Shown here piece after piece: positions 9,475 to 17,025 of a stretch of 56,780 bases of DNA. The position numbers were made by a program, and so were the translations under genes. The notes beneath the pieces are model-generated. The model was not told where the DNA came from and searched no databases. It saw only the letters and a list, made by a program, of their open reading frames with translations. This DNA is from Deltaproteobacteria bacterium (GTDB lineage Bacteria > Desulfobacterota > Desulfuromonadia > Geobacterales > Pseudopelobacteraceae), in NCBI GenBank assembly GCA_021779135.1, contig JAJYBH010000005.1, positions 1 through 56,780 of the forward strand, read 5' to 3'. The first letter of the stretch is position 1. Every line of letters starts with the position of its first letter.

Positions 9475-10464
9475 TTAGACAGTTGCCGCAACGATCCGTT
9501 CCACATCTGCTTCTATCCGGTCGTGGGCTGTGAGCCTTCTTCTCCATGCCAGGGGAATGGCCTGAATACCAAGATGGGCTCCCAGCCAGGCGCCGATCAT
9601 GGCGGCCCTGCCGGCGCTGTCGCCACCGGCATTTGCCGCGGAGCGGATCGCTCGTTCGAAATCGTCCTTGCAGACAAGCGTCGTGTGCAGCGCCGCGGTA
9701 AAACTGGAATAGAGCGGACAGGACTGCCCGAAGAGCACGGTTGCTTCCAGCACGGGAAGTATGCGTGCCGCGCAGGCGATCTTCATCCGTTTGTTGACTT
9801 CCGAGCGGTATTTGTCCTGCGCCGAAATGATCTGCCGGGTTTCGGCAACCGCCTCTTCCGGAGCGGCGCCCTTGATTATATGGTACAGGATCAGAGCCGC
9901 CGCCTGTGCATAGGCAATCGCCCGCGGGTTGTTCTGGCAGACGCGGGTCGCCATTGCAACCGTATCCAGCAGGTCCTGGTCGTCAAGGTGCGCTACGACG
10001 ACCGGGGCAAGATGGGTGACCGTCGCGGGCTGATCATCGTCGGCCCCCTGCTGGAAATCAAAGGGTTGCGCGGGATTTGCGTCGAGGTGGGCCAGGTAAT
10101 TTTCTATCATGCCCTGGGTGGCATGGTCGCGGTAGCCGGCGTAATTTTCCCCGGTCATGAGCCGCATGAGCCGGGAGCCGAAATCCACGGTTTCGAAGTG
10201 ACCGAGTTGGGCAACCGATGCCAGCATGACAAGGGCGGCATCACCATAATGGGTGAAGTCGCCGGCCTTCTTGCCAGCATGGTAGTGACCGGATGCGGGC
10301 GTTTCAAAGCCCTGAACTCCGCCCGGGAAGCGCTGGGCCAGCTCAGTCAGGCCGTAGATCCAGTGGCTCCCCAGACAGTAGGCATCGCCGATGAAACCGC
10401 CCCACAAGGCGCCCCTGATCCGATCTTCCCGGGTCAGGCTTGATTTGTTATTCGCAATAGTCAT
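9475..10464 (-). CDS. ADP-ribosylglycohydrolase family protein (crystallin J1-like)
   Basis: 329 residues. The N-terminal signature RGALWGGFIGDAYCLGSHWIYG and the C-terminal AGGDSAGRAAMIGAWLGAHLG match the DraG/ADP-ribosylhydrolase fold, whose members remove ADP-ribose from proteins or small molecules using two Mg ions. The usual TDDT metal motif is not present; HYHAGKKAGDFTHYGD stands there, as in the crystallin J1-like branch, so the substrate and even the activity are uncertain. The ATG at 10464 overlaps the end of the upstream ferritin-like gene by 17 bp, so the two are translationally coupled, an unusual partnership. Both should be transcribed from the sigma-54-type promoter at 11076-11091. 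Confidence 0.85.
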   Translation of the reverse strand: MTIANNKSSLTREDRIRGALWGGFIGDAYCLGSHWIYGLTELAQRFPGGVQGFETPASGHYHAGKKAGDFTHYGDAALVMLASVAQLGHFETVDFGSRLMRLMTGENYAGYRDHATQGMIENYLAHLDANPAQPFDFQQGADDDQPATVTHLAPVVVAHLDDQDLLDTVAMATRVCQNNPRAIAYAQAAALILYHIIKGAAPEEAVAETRQIISAQDKYRSEVNKRMKIACAARILPVLEATVLFGQSCPLYSSFTAALHTTLVCKDDFERAIRSAANAGGDSAGRAAMIGAWLGAHLGIQAIPLAWRRRLTAHDRIEADVERIVAATV

Positions 10465-10960
10465 GATCCCACCGACTGTCAGGAACGGCACCAGTCCGGC
10501 GCGTCCCCTCCGGCTTGATAAGTCGCTCGCATTCTTCTTCTATCATCTCGGCATGGTTGCGGGTCTCTTCCAGATTTTGCACAAAAATATCGCGGATTGC
10601 CGGTTCACGGATGGTCTCGACATAGGCGGAGTAGCACTCGATACAGGCCGTCTCTTCCTTGAGCGCAATCCGCAGGATATCGATTTCTGTACTGTTGCCG
10701 TGGATCGAGTTGAGCAGCGAGCGGTAGTAGGGATCATCATAGATGTTATTCTTGACGAGGGCGTGGTACAGATCATCTTCATTGCCCGGATAGAGGTTGC
10801 AAAACGATTCCAGATGTTCCTCCTCCTTCCGGGCCAACCGTTCGAGGACGTCCTTGCAGCGAATGTCATCGACCTTGGTCGACATGGCACGATAAAACTT
10901 CAGGCTGCGGTTTTCGATCATGATGGCTTCAATAATTGCTGTCTTGAGCAAGCTTTCCAA
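10448..10960 (-). CDS. Ferritin-like (rubrerythrin-type) diiron-domain protein
   Basis: 170 residues, nearly all helical, with carboxylate motifs of a four-helix diiron bundle: IENRSLKFY, ARKEEEHLESF, KEETACIECY and LEETRNHAEMIEEE. No rubredoxin-type CxxC domain follows, so it is a stand-alone erythrin-like protein that could reduce peroxide or handle iron. The C-terminal tail GTRRTGAVPDSRWDHDYCE is encoded over the start of the ADP-ribosylglycohydrolase gene. It is the first gene behind a sigma-54-type promoter and two GCAA-N6-TTGC sites. Closest family is inferred from motifs only. Confidence 0.8.
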   Translation of the reverse strand: MESLLKTAIIEAIMIENRSLKFYRAMSTKVDDIRCKDVLERLARKEEEHLESFCNLYPGNEDDLYHALVKNNIYDDPYYRSLLNSIHGNSTEIDILRIALKEETACIECYSAYVETIREPAIRDIFVQNLEETRNHAEMIEEECERLIKPEGTRRTGAVPDSRWDHDYCE

Positions 10961-11075
10961 TATCTGCTCCTTTACACCGAATTTGGTCTTTGATTTCCCT
11001 GGCTGGCCGATTTTCAGTGCAACAGGAACTGACTAAAAATACGATCCGGCACGCGTAGCAATGAGGGCAACAGGC

Positions 11076-11091
11076 TGCAGTGTCCATGCCA
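11076..11091 (-). promoter_or_regulatory. Sigma-54-type promoter for ferritin-like/hydrolase operon
   Basis: Minus-strand TGGCATGGACACTGCA has -24 GG and -12 GC ten bases apart. It differs at only two positions from the promoter before the thiol peroxidase (TGGCATGGATACTGCT, 36969-36984). The predicted transcript starts near 11065, leaving a leader of about 105 nt. Confidence 0.7.
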
Positions 11092-11167
11092 GCAACTCAA
11101 GGCGGATTTCTGCCTGTAAAAACAGCATGTTACACAGCAGGCATCCGGACTGCCGCTGCGGAACAAA

Positions 11168-11181
11168 GCAATGCTTGTTGC
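11168..11181. promoter_or_regulatory. GCAA-N6-TTGC palindrome, promoter-proximal
   Basis: GCAATGCTTGTTGC, 77 bp upstream of the -24 element at 11091 on the minus strand. It is in the divergent region between the ferritin-like gene and the sigma-54 activator gene, so could serve either. Confidence 0.6.
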
Positions 11182-11255
11182 AGGAAATGTGCGGCCATGA
11201 GGAATCGAAAACGGAAATCATTGAACTTTTTCTTCTGCAACGCGGATCATGTGAT

Positions 11256-11269
11256 GCAACAATTATTGC
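11256..11269. promoter_or_regulatory. GCAA-N6-TTGC palindrome, promoter-distal
   Basis: GCAACAATTATTGC, 88 bp from the proximal copy. Together they form an enhancer-like pair. The rest of the 426-bp gap 10961-11386 shows no gene; I saw no convincing sigma-54 promoter pointing at the activator gene. Confidence 0.6.
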
Positions 11270-11386
11270 AACAATATTCATCAGCAACGAGTTGTACCTG
11301 CTTGATTATTTGAAAAAGTTGACTAGACTATAAACCTGCAACGGTTTGATACTCGGAGCAAACAAATCTACTGCGGGGTCCGCGAC

Positions 11387-12817
11387 ATGAATCATCAGGA
11401 AGTCACCTCCAATCCCATACTGCTCGTGGACGATGAAGCGGACGCTCTGTCATTGCTGCAGTCGTTTCTGTGTCATGACGGATTCCGGAATGTGGTCACC
11501 TTTGATGACAGTCCGCGGGCACTGGAGTACTTCAAGAACGAGGATGTCGCCCTCGCGGTCATCGATTTGAGGATGCCCAAACTTCATGGAAGCGATCTCC
11601 TGGAGGCCTTTTCGGAATTGAAGCCGGCGGTGCCCGTAATCGTTGTAACCGCGGAAAGCGATGTGAATACCGCCATCGACTGCATGAAAACGGGGGCTGC
11701 CGATTATCTGACAAAACCGATCTCCATCAGTCGCTTTATCACCAGCGTACATAGAGCCCTCGAATTGCGCAGGCTGGATGAAGAGATATCCCTGCTGGAG
11801 AATTCTTCCGACAATGACATCTCCGCCCGCGCACCGCACATCCCTTCCATCATCACCCGGGACAAGGAGATGCTGACACTTCTAAGCTATGCGGAGGTTG
11901 TTTCGAAATCGAGGCAGCCGGTGCTCATCACCGGGGAGACCGGGGTCGGCAAGGAACTGGTTGCAAGGGCGGTACACACCCTGAGCGGCTTGAAGGGCGA
12001 CTTTATCAGCATCAATATCGCGGGACTGGACGACCAGATGTTTTCGGACACCCTGTTCGGACACCGCCGGGGGGCCTTCACCGGTGCGCTCAATGACCGC
12101 GACGGACTGATCATGAAGGCGGCCAACGGAACCATGTTCCTCGATGAGATCGGTGACCTGAATGAACTGTCGCAGATCAAGCTGCTCCGTCTGCTCCAGG
12201 AGAACGAATACTACCAGCTTGGCTCCGACACGCCTCTAAAAAGCACGGCAAGACTGGTTGTGGCGACCAACAGGAATCTCTGGAAATGCATGAATGACGG
12301 GAAGTTCAGAAAGGATCTCTATTATCGGCTCTGTACGCACCAGGTAGCCATACCGCCACTGCGCAAGCGACCGGACGACATACCGCTCCTGCTGGAGCAT
12401 TTCATCAGACAGTCAGCAAAAACACTTGGCAAGGGAAAGTTGACCTATCGCAAGGAATTGGTCGATTTTCTTGTTACCTACGAGTTCCCCGGCAATATTC
12501 GGGAACTTCAGTCAATCGTCCATGATTTTGTCAGCAGGACCACGACGTCCAAACTCTCCACGGCTCTGTTGAAAAAGGTCATGACGCGTGAACAGGAACC
12601 TGCAACATCAATGCTGGAACACGAATACCCGGCCACCTCCCCGGATTTCAATGGAATAACCTTTTCCTCGTTTCCCACGCTTAAACATGCCGAGACCATA
12701 CTTATCGAGAAAGCGCTTGAAATTGCCAGGAACAACCAGGGAACCGCCGCCCGGATGCTCGGAATAACACGTCAGGCGTTGAACAACAGACTCAGGAGGG
12801 AGAAAGAGAGGAAATAG
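11387..12817 (+). CDS. Sigma-54-dependent response regulator (NtrC family)
   Basis: 476 residues in three parts. A receiver (about 10-130) has VDDEAD and the phospho-acceptor in VIDLRMP near residue 60. The AAA+ domain (about 150-390) has Walker A GETGVGKE, the sigma-54-contacting loop GAFTGA, Walker B MFLDEIGDL and the arginine-rich FRKDLYYRL region. A Fis-type helix-turn-helix closes it (NNQGTAARMLGITRQALNNRLRRE). It opens promoters held by sigma-54 after phosphorylation by a kinase. Its flanks hold divergent or downstream sigma-54-type promoters with GCAA-N6-TTGC palindromes, so it is the prime candidate to bind them. A partner kinase could be the frameshifted gene at 6537-9322, inferred from proximity. 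Confidence 0.95.
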   Translation: MNHQEVTSNPILLVDDEADALSLLQSFLCHDGFRNVVTFDDSPRALEYFKNEDVALAVIDLRMPKLHGSDLLEAFSELKPAVPVIVVTAESDVNTAIDCMKTGAADYLTKPISISRFITSVHRALELRRLDEEISLLENSSDNDISARAPHIPSIITRDKEMLTLLSYAEVVSKSRQPVLITGETGVGKELVARAVHTLSGLKGDFISINIAGLDDQMFSDTLFGHRRGAFTGALNDRDGLIMKAANGTMFLDEIGDLNELSQIKLLRLLQENEYYQLGSDTPLKSTARLVVATNRNLWKCMNDGKFRKDLYYRLCTHQVAIPPLRKRPDDIPLLLEHFIRQSAKTLGKGKLTYRKELVDFLVTYEFPGNIRELQSIVHDFVSRTTTSKLSTALLKKVMTREQEPATSMLEHEYPATSPDFNGITFSSFPTLKHAETILIEKALEIARNNQGTAARMLGITRQALNNRLRREKERK

Positions 12818-12868
12818 ATATCTGAATATTTTTTGAAGCTTCCTGCATGGTTCCCGCACCATCCTGCC

Positions 12869-12890
12869 AAGGGGCATCCCCTTTGTTTTT
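12869..12890 (+). terminator. Rho-independent terminator after the activator gene
   Basis: AAGGGG-CAT-CCCCTT stem followed by TGTTTTT, 51 bp after the stop of the sigma-54 activator. This separates it from the lipoprotein gene, which then needs its own promoter. Confidence 0.75.
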
Positions 12891-12991
12891 CCTGCCCGTT
12901 GATCGAATTCCCACCTGTTCCCGACTCGACCCACATTCACGTTAAAAATCAGCTGGTAACCTCGTGTGGCTTGGCAAACCCAATCCAAATT

Positions 12992-13005
12992 GCAACTTTT
13001 GTTGC
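12992..13005. promoter_or_regulatory. GCAA-N6-TTGC palindrome, distal to lipoprotein promoter
   Basis: GCAACTTTTGTTGC, 90 bp from the degenerate copy at 13082 and 167 bp from the -24 element. It lies in the 418-bp gene-free stretch 12818-13235, which otherwise holds only the terminator and promoter parts listed here. Confidence 0.6.
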
Positions 13006-13081
13006 GTGATAACATTTTGATATTGCATTGACTCAATACAATCTATTGGCGTTTCCGTTCCCGAAACCGCCCGTTCCCACT

Positions 13082-13095
13082 GCCATATTTGTTGC
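13082..13095. promoter_or_regulatory. Degenerate GCAA-N6-TTGC site, proximal to lipoprotein promoter
   Basis: GCCATATTTGTTGC differs from the palindrome by one base in the left arm. Its end is 77 bp from the -24 element at 13172, the same distance as for the ferritin-like operon, which supports it despite the mismatch. Confidence 0.45.
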
Positions 13096-13171
13096 TATCG
13101 CAGCAGCTGGCCAAGATTGTTTAATCTGCATAACATAACGATATTACAAGGTTTATCCAGGATATCGGTCT

Positions 13172-13187
13172 TGGTACAAAAGGTGCT
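13172..13187 (+). promoter_or_regulatory. Sigma-54-type promoter for the coiled-coil lipoprotein
   Basis: TTGGTACAAAAGGTGCT provides -24 GG and -12 GC with 10 bases between. Predicted start is near 13198, 38 nt before the ATG. Confidence 0.65.
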
Positions 13188-13207
13188 CTCATGAAATGAT
13201 GAGCACC
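13182..13207. repeat. Inverted repeat over the -12 element and transcription start
   Basis: GGTGCTC and GAGCACC arms (7 bp) flank 12 bases that themselves contain CAT/ATG. The left arm includes the -12 GC of the sigma-54-type promoter, so a protein bound here could block it; alternatively it is a 5' hairpin of the message. Confidence 0.45.
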
Positions 13208-13235
13208 AATACTATCGCTTACAGGGAGGCAGCAA

Positions 13236-13616
13236 ATGAAAAAGCTGATCGGACTACTTGGCGTGATGGCACTTTTCACTATGGCGGGGTGCGCGACGGA
13301 AGGGTTTGTCCGTTCCCAGGTAGATCCCCTGGCAGACCGCCTCAGCAAGCTCGAAGCCCAAGTCTCGCAACTTGGCGGGATGACTGCAGCCGACAAGGAT
13401 GCCATTAAGCAGGCCAACGACAGATCCCAGCAGGCTCTCGATGCGGCTAACAAAATGGCGGGAGACGTAAAAATCGCTAATAACGATGCAAAAAAAGCAG
13501 AAGATGCGGCTATGAGGGCAGAAAATGCAGCCAAAGAGGCTGAAAGGGCTGCCAGGGAATCCCAGCAAATGGAAAAGAAATCGGAAAAGATCTTCAAGCT
13601 TGAGCAGAAGAAATAG
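13236..13616 (+). CDS. Small alanine-rich coiled-coil lipoprotein
   Basis: 126 residues. An N-terminal signal ends in the lipobox-like MAGC near residue 19, so the mature protein is lipid-anchored. The rest is a long helix rich in Ala, Lys and Glu with heptad-like spacing (DRLSKLEAQVSQL, then KKAEDAAMRAENAAKEAERAARE), resembling the Lpp / alanine-zipper layout of envelope spacer proteins. GGGAGG lies 7 nt before the ATG. Behind it, 68 bp on, is an L,D-transpeptidase, the enzyme class that links Lpp-type lipoproteins to peptidoglycan, although the C-terminus here is ...EQKK and a role as substrate is inference. Controlled by a sigma-54-type promoter. Confidence 0.85.
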   Translation: MKKLIGLLGVMALFTMAGCATEGFVRSQVDPLADRLSKLEAQVSQLGGMTAADKDAIKQANDRSQQALDAANKMAGDVKIANNDAKKAEDAAMRAENAAKEAERAARESQQMEKKSEKIFKLEQKK

Positions 13617-13684
13617 CCGGGATAGACCTGACTAAGATTTGGCCCCGATCGGGAGCCTTCGGAACAGTTACCGGGGATTCGTCA

Positions 13685-14572
13685 ATGATCCGAAAACACC
13701 TGTTACAAACAGCGATACATCTCTGTCTCATTGTGACTGCTGTTTTTTGCCGGCAAAATTCTTATGGGGCTGAATTCGCATTTCGACAAGGTGTGGGCGG
13801 TTATATCTCCGTCCACACGATCAAAGATGACGATTCCCTTGTTGAACTGGCCAGGCACTATGATATTGGCTACAACGAGATTGTAGCCGCCAATCCCGGA
13901 ATAGACCCCTTTGTTCCCACAGTCGGAACCAAGGTTATGATCCCGAAAAAGTGGCTTCTACCTGATGTCCGGTTGCGCGACGGGATAGTCATCAACCTGT
14001 CGGAAATGCGCCTCTACTATTTTCACCCGCGTACAAAAGAGCTGATCGACACCTTCCCTATCGGCATCGGTGACGAGGGTTGGGATACACCTCTCGGGAC
14101 ATACAGCATTATCGAGAAGATCGTAAATCCGGCCTGGCACGTTCCGAGATCAATACGGGCGCAGAAACCGGAACTGGCGGAAATCGTGCCAGCCGGGCCC
14201 GACAACCCCCTGGGCACGCATGCCCTGCGCCTGTCAATCGGCAGCGTGCTCATCCATGGCACCAATCATCCGTTCGGCATCGGCAGGAGGGTCAGCCATG
14301 GCTGCATCCACCTTTATCCCGAAGACATCGTCAAACTATTCAAGAAAGTGCGCCGGGGGACCAAGGTCGTCATCATCCGGCAACCGGTAAAAATAGCTGC
14401 CGCCGGTGACCGGGTTCTGGCGGAAGTTCATGGAGATGAGGAAATAGATCTGGAGCAGGAGGCAATCAACCTCCTGGACCGCAAGAATTTGTTCGCCAGA
14501 GTTGATCTTGGCAAATTAATGACCGTCTTGAAAGCCAACTACGGAATGCCCACGGATGTTACGAAGGAGTGA
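13685..14572 (+). CDS. L,D-transpeptidase with LysM-like domain (YkuD/ErfK family)
   Basis: 295 residues. A signal peptide ending near NSYGA is followed by a LysM-like segment (VHTIKDDDSLVELARHYDIGYNEIVAANPG) that would bind peptidoglycan, then the YkuD catalytic domain with HGTNHPFGIGRRVSHGCIHLYPED carrying the active-site His and Cys. It makes 3-3 peptidoglycan crosslinks or attaches lipoproteins to the wall in the periplasm. It lies 68 bp after the coiled-coil lipoprotein with no terminator between, so the two are probably one unit. A fragment of another YkuD gene lies just downstream on the other strand. Confidence 0.93.
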   Translation: MIRKHLLQTAIHLCLIVTAVFCRQNSYGAEFAFRQGVGGYISVHTIKDDDSLVELARHYDIGYNEIVAANPGIDPFVPTVGTKVMIPKKWLLPDVRLRDGIVINLSEMRLYYFHPRTKELIDTFPIGIGDEGWDTPLGTYSIIEKIVNPAWHVPRSIRAQKPELAEIVPAGPDNPLGTHALRLSIGSVLIHGTNHPFGIGRRVSHGCIHLYPEDIVKLFKKVRRGTKVVIIRQPVKIAAAGDRVLAEVHGDEEIDLEQEAINLLDRKNLFARVDLGKLMTVLKANYGMPTDVTKE

Positions 14573-14578
14573 GATACG

Positions 14579-14656
14579 TCATGGCTTGATGATCGGCGTG
14601 CCGTCGACAACCAACCGCCAGATTTCTTCAATCTCAGCATTGTTCACGGCAATGCC
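14579..14656 (-). pseudogene. Remnant of a second L,D-transpeptidase (C-terminal end only)
   Basis: On the minus strand this stretch reads GIAVNNAEIEEIWRLVVDGT followed by PIIKP and a stop. This matches the C-terminal end of YkuD-family proteins just after the catalytic SHGC, where the family reads GCIAV-N-EIEEIWRLV-DGTP. An in-frame stop replaces the catalytic cysteine region and nothing upstream continues the domain. It appears to be the broken tail of a deleted gene next to an AT-rich insertion. Confidence 0.55.
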
Positions 14657-14728
14657 TCAGGTTAACGAAATTGCAGTCTTAAAATTCAGGAAAACGATAA
14701 ACAAGATGGAGCGCGGTGGGCAGGTATT

Positions 14729-15460
14729 ATGACTACGGGAAGCAAAAACGAAAATACATTTTATTTCAAAATTAGCGAACTCCAGACACTCTACCTGAGT
14801 TTGACGGCAATCTTCCTTTGCACCGGCTTCTTGTATAATTTCATTTTTCTTCGCCTGTTCGGAATTCGGGTCGAACTGTTCTTTACACTTCAGGATTATC
14901 TATCTTCCAGCATCGAGAAAGTCTACTTGATAGCTATCGCCATTATGGTTGCATCGGGTGCCAGCCACATAATCCGGTATTTGTTGAAGGAACAGAAAAA
15001 CATTCTAAGTCACAGCATGTTCCGGGGATTTCTTTACGTGTTTCCCCTTTTCCTTTTTGCAGCCGGATTATTTGTCATTAAAAAGTACGATAACCCGAAG
15101 GGCTATTATTTATTATCTTTCGCAATTTACATTACCTGTGACTATCTGCTTTTCAAAATAATATTCAAAGGTAGCCACGAATCGTACTCACGTTTTTTTA
15201 TACTAACAGTATTTATCCTGTACATGCTTCTAATAGGTTCTACAATAATTATCGATAAGGATGCAGTTTACAAAGAGCCTCTCAACGAATTAAAACACTA
15301 TAAAGTTAAATTTTCTGACAACATACTTTTAAACCAGGCACCACTCGTTATTCTTGAAGCAAATAGTAACTTCTTTTTCTTCTATGATACTAAGGATAAC
15401 AGGTCAGTAGTCATGCAAAGAGAGAAAGTAGAGTATGTTGAAAACTTGCACTACAATTAA
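14729..15460 (+). CDS. Orphan AT-rich integral membrane protein, unknown function
   Basis: 243 residues; I do not recognise the family. Hydrophobic segments are visible near residues 20-45, 65-80, 98-118, 125-145 and 155-175, followed by a hydrophilic C-terminal domain of about 65 residues containing LNQAPLVILEANSNFFFFYDTKDNRSVVM, which would lie on one side of the membrane. The coding sequence is clearly richer in A and T than its neighbours, and the flanking transpeptidase remnant suggests that it came in by transfer. A purine-rich GGTGGGCAGG precedes the ATG. No partner gene is evident. Confidence 0.7.
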   Translation: MTTGSKNENTFYFKISELQTLYLSLTAIFLCTGFLYNFIFLRLFGIRVELFFTLQDYLSSSIEKVYLIAIAIMVASGASHIIRYLLKEQKNILSHSMFRGFLYVFPLFLFAAGLFVIKKYDNPKGYYLLSFAIYITCDYLLFKIIFKGSHESYSRFFILTVFILYMLLIGSTIIIDKDAVYKEPLNELKHYKVKFSDNILLNQAPLVILEANSNFFFFYDTKDNRSVVMQREKVEYVENLHYN

Positions 15461-15531
15461 TATTATACGTGTAAATACTGTATTACATAATATAAGAGCA
15501 CTACTAATCTCATATGACAAAGAAGGTCCAT

Positions 15532-16971
15532 ATGCGAAAAACTGATTTATTGAGAATAGGCATGACAATTCTTGTTACAACCTCAATGTTTTTCTGTCTC
15601 GCAATCCTGAGTGGCTGCGAAAGCAAAGGCAAATCAGAATTCGTGGGTTTTCCCCAGTCATTTGCCGATCTGGCGGAGAAGGTACAGCCCGCCGTGGTGA
15701 ATATCAGCACCACTTCGACCGTCACGATTCCGGGCAATCCGTTTTTTCATTTCTTCGGCCAGGGACAAAATGACCGTACTGATCCCTTCGGAGATTTCTT
15801 CAAGAATTTCTTCGACCAGAACCCGGACCAGAAGATGAAACAACAAAGCCTCGGTTCCGGTTTCATCATTCACAAGGACGGTTACATCATCACCAATAAC
15901 CATGTCGTGGCAAAAGCCGACGAGATCAAGGTCAAGCTCTCCGACGGCCGGGAATTCAAGGCCAAGGTCATCGGCCGGGACCCCAAGACCGATCTGGCGC
16001 TGATCAAGATATCCTCGCTCTTCAAGGACCTTCCGGTACTTGAGCTGGGAGATTCCGACAAGATGCGGGTTGGAGACTGGGTACTCGCGGTGGGCAACCC
16101 CTTCGGGCTCGAACACACGGTGACCCAGGGGATCATCAGCGCCACCGGCAGGGTAATCGGCTCGGGCCCCTATGACAACTTCCTGCAGACCGACGCCCCG
16201 ATCAATCCGGGCAACAGCGGCGGGCCGCTGGTCAACCTCAAGGGAGAGGTCATCGGCATCAACTCGGCAATCATCTCCGGCGGTCAGGGTCTCGGCTTTG
16301 CCATACCCAGCTCCTTGGCCAAATCAATAACAGCCCAACTGAAGGAAAAGGGGAAAGTCGTGCGCGGCTGGATCGGGGTGACAATCCAGACCGTAACCCC
16401 GGAACTGGCCCAATCATTCGGCATGAAGGAAGCAAAAGGGGCATTGGTGGGTGATGTCGTCAGTGGCGGGCCGGCGGAAAAGAGCGGCATCAAAACCGGC
16501 GACATTATCGTCTCGTTCGACGGCAGGAACATCAAATCTTCCAACGACCTGCCCCGCATAGTCGCCGAAACTCCGGTGGGTAAAACCGTCGATGTAACCG
16601 TCATTCGCGACAAGAAGGAAGTACATCTCTCCCTCAAGGTGGAAGAGCAGACCGAAGAGAGGATCGCTCTCCAGACCAGCACGCCACTGCAAGGTTTCGG
16701 GATGAAGGTGGACAACTTGACGGCACAGTTGCGCAAGCAATTCGGCATAACTGATAAATCGGGCATTGTCGTTGTGAGCGTGGAGCCGGGAAGTCTGGCT
16801 GCTGAATCGGGGATACAACCGGGTGACGTCATCAAGGAGGTCAACCGGAAGGCCGTCAGGAACGTCGCTGATTACAACCAGGCTATCGTGAGCGGCGGTG
16901 AGGGGCAGCCGGTACTGATGCTGCTGAAAAGGGGAAGGCAGACCTTCTTCGTGTCCATGGAACGGCAATAA
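15532..16971 (+). CDS. HtrA/DegP-type periplasmic serine protease, lipoprotein
   Basis: 479 residues. N-terminal hydrophobic segment with lipobox-like LSGC, then a trypsin-like protease with the catalytic triad His in TNNHVV, Asp in KTDLALIKI and Ser in GNSGGPL, followed by two PDZ domains (about residues 290-375 and 395-475). It degrades or refolds damaged envelope proteins. The anchoring cysteine is unusual compared with soluble DegP. I prefer the ATG at 15532, preceded by AGAAGG at 5 nt; the ATG at 15514 has no ribosome site. It begins a run of same-strand envelope and redox genes reaching 25127. Confidence 0.93.
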   Translation: MRKTDLLRIGMTILVTTSMFFCLAILSGCESKGKSEFVGFPQSFADLAEKVQPAVVNISTTSTVTIPGNPFFHFFGQGQNDRTDPFGDFFKNFFDQNPDQKMKQQSLGSGFIIHKDGYIITNNHVVAKADEIKVKLSDGREFKAKVIGRDPKTDLALIKISSLFKDLPVLELGDSDKMRVGDWVLAVGNPFGLEHTVTQGIISATGRVIGSGPYDNFLQTDAPINPGNSGGPLVNLKGEVIGINSAIISGGQGLGFAIPSSLAKSITAQLKEKGKVVRGWIGVTIQTVTPELAQSFGMKEAKGALVGDVVSGGPAEKSGIKTGDIIVSFDGRNIKSSNDLPRIVAETPVGKTVDVTVIRDKKEVHLSLKVEEQTEERIALQTSTPLQGFGMKVDNLTAQLRKQFGITDKSGIVVVSVEPGSLAAESGIQPGDVIKEVNRKAVRNVADYNQAIVSGGEGQPVLMLLKRGRQTFFVSMERQ

Positions 16972-17025
16972 CTGGCGGATACCCTGAATTTCCCGGTATG
17001 CCCTAGAGAGGTCTGTGAATGAATA

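Noticed and set aside
11244-11257. GG-N10-GC on the plus strand that could drive the activator gene
   Set aside because: The -24 reads CGGAT rather than TGGCA and it overlaps the distal palindrome, so it is not convincing.
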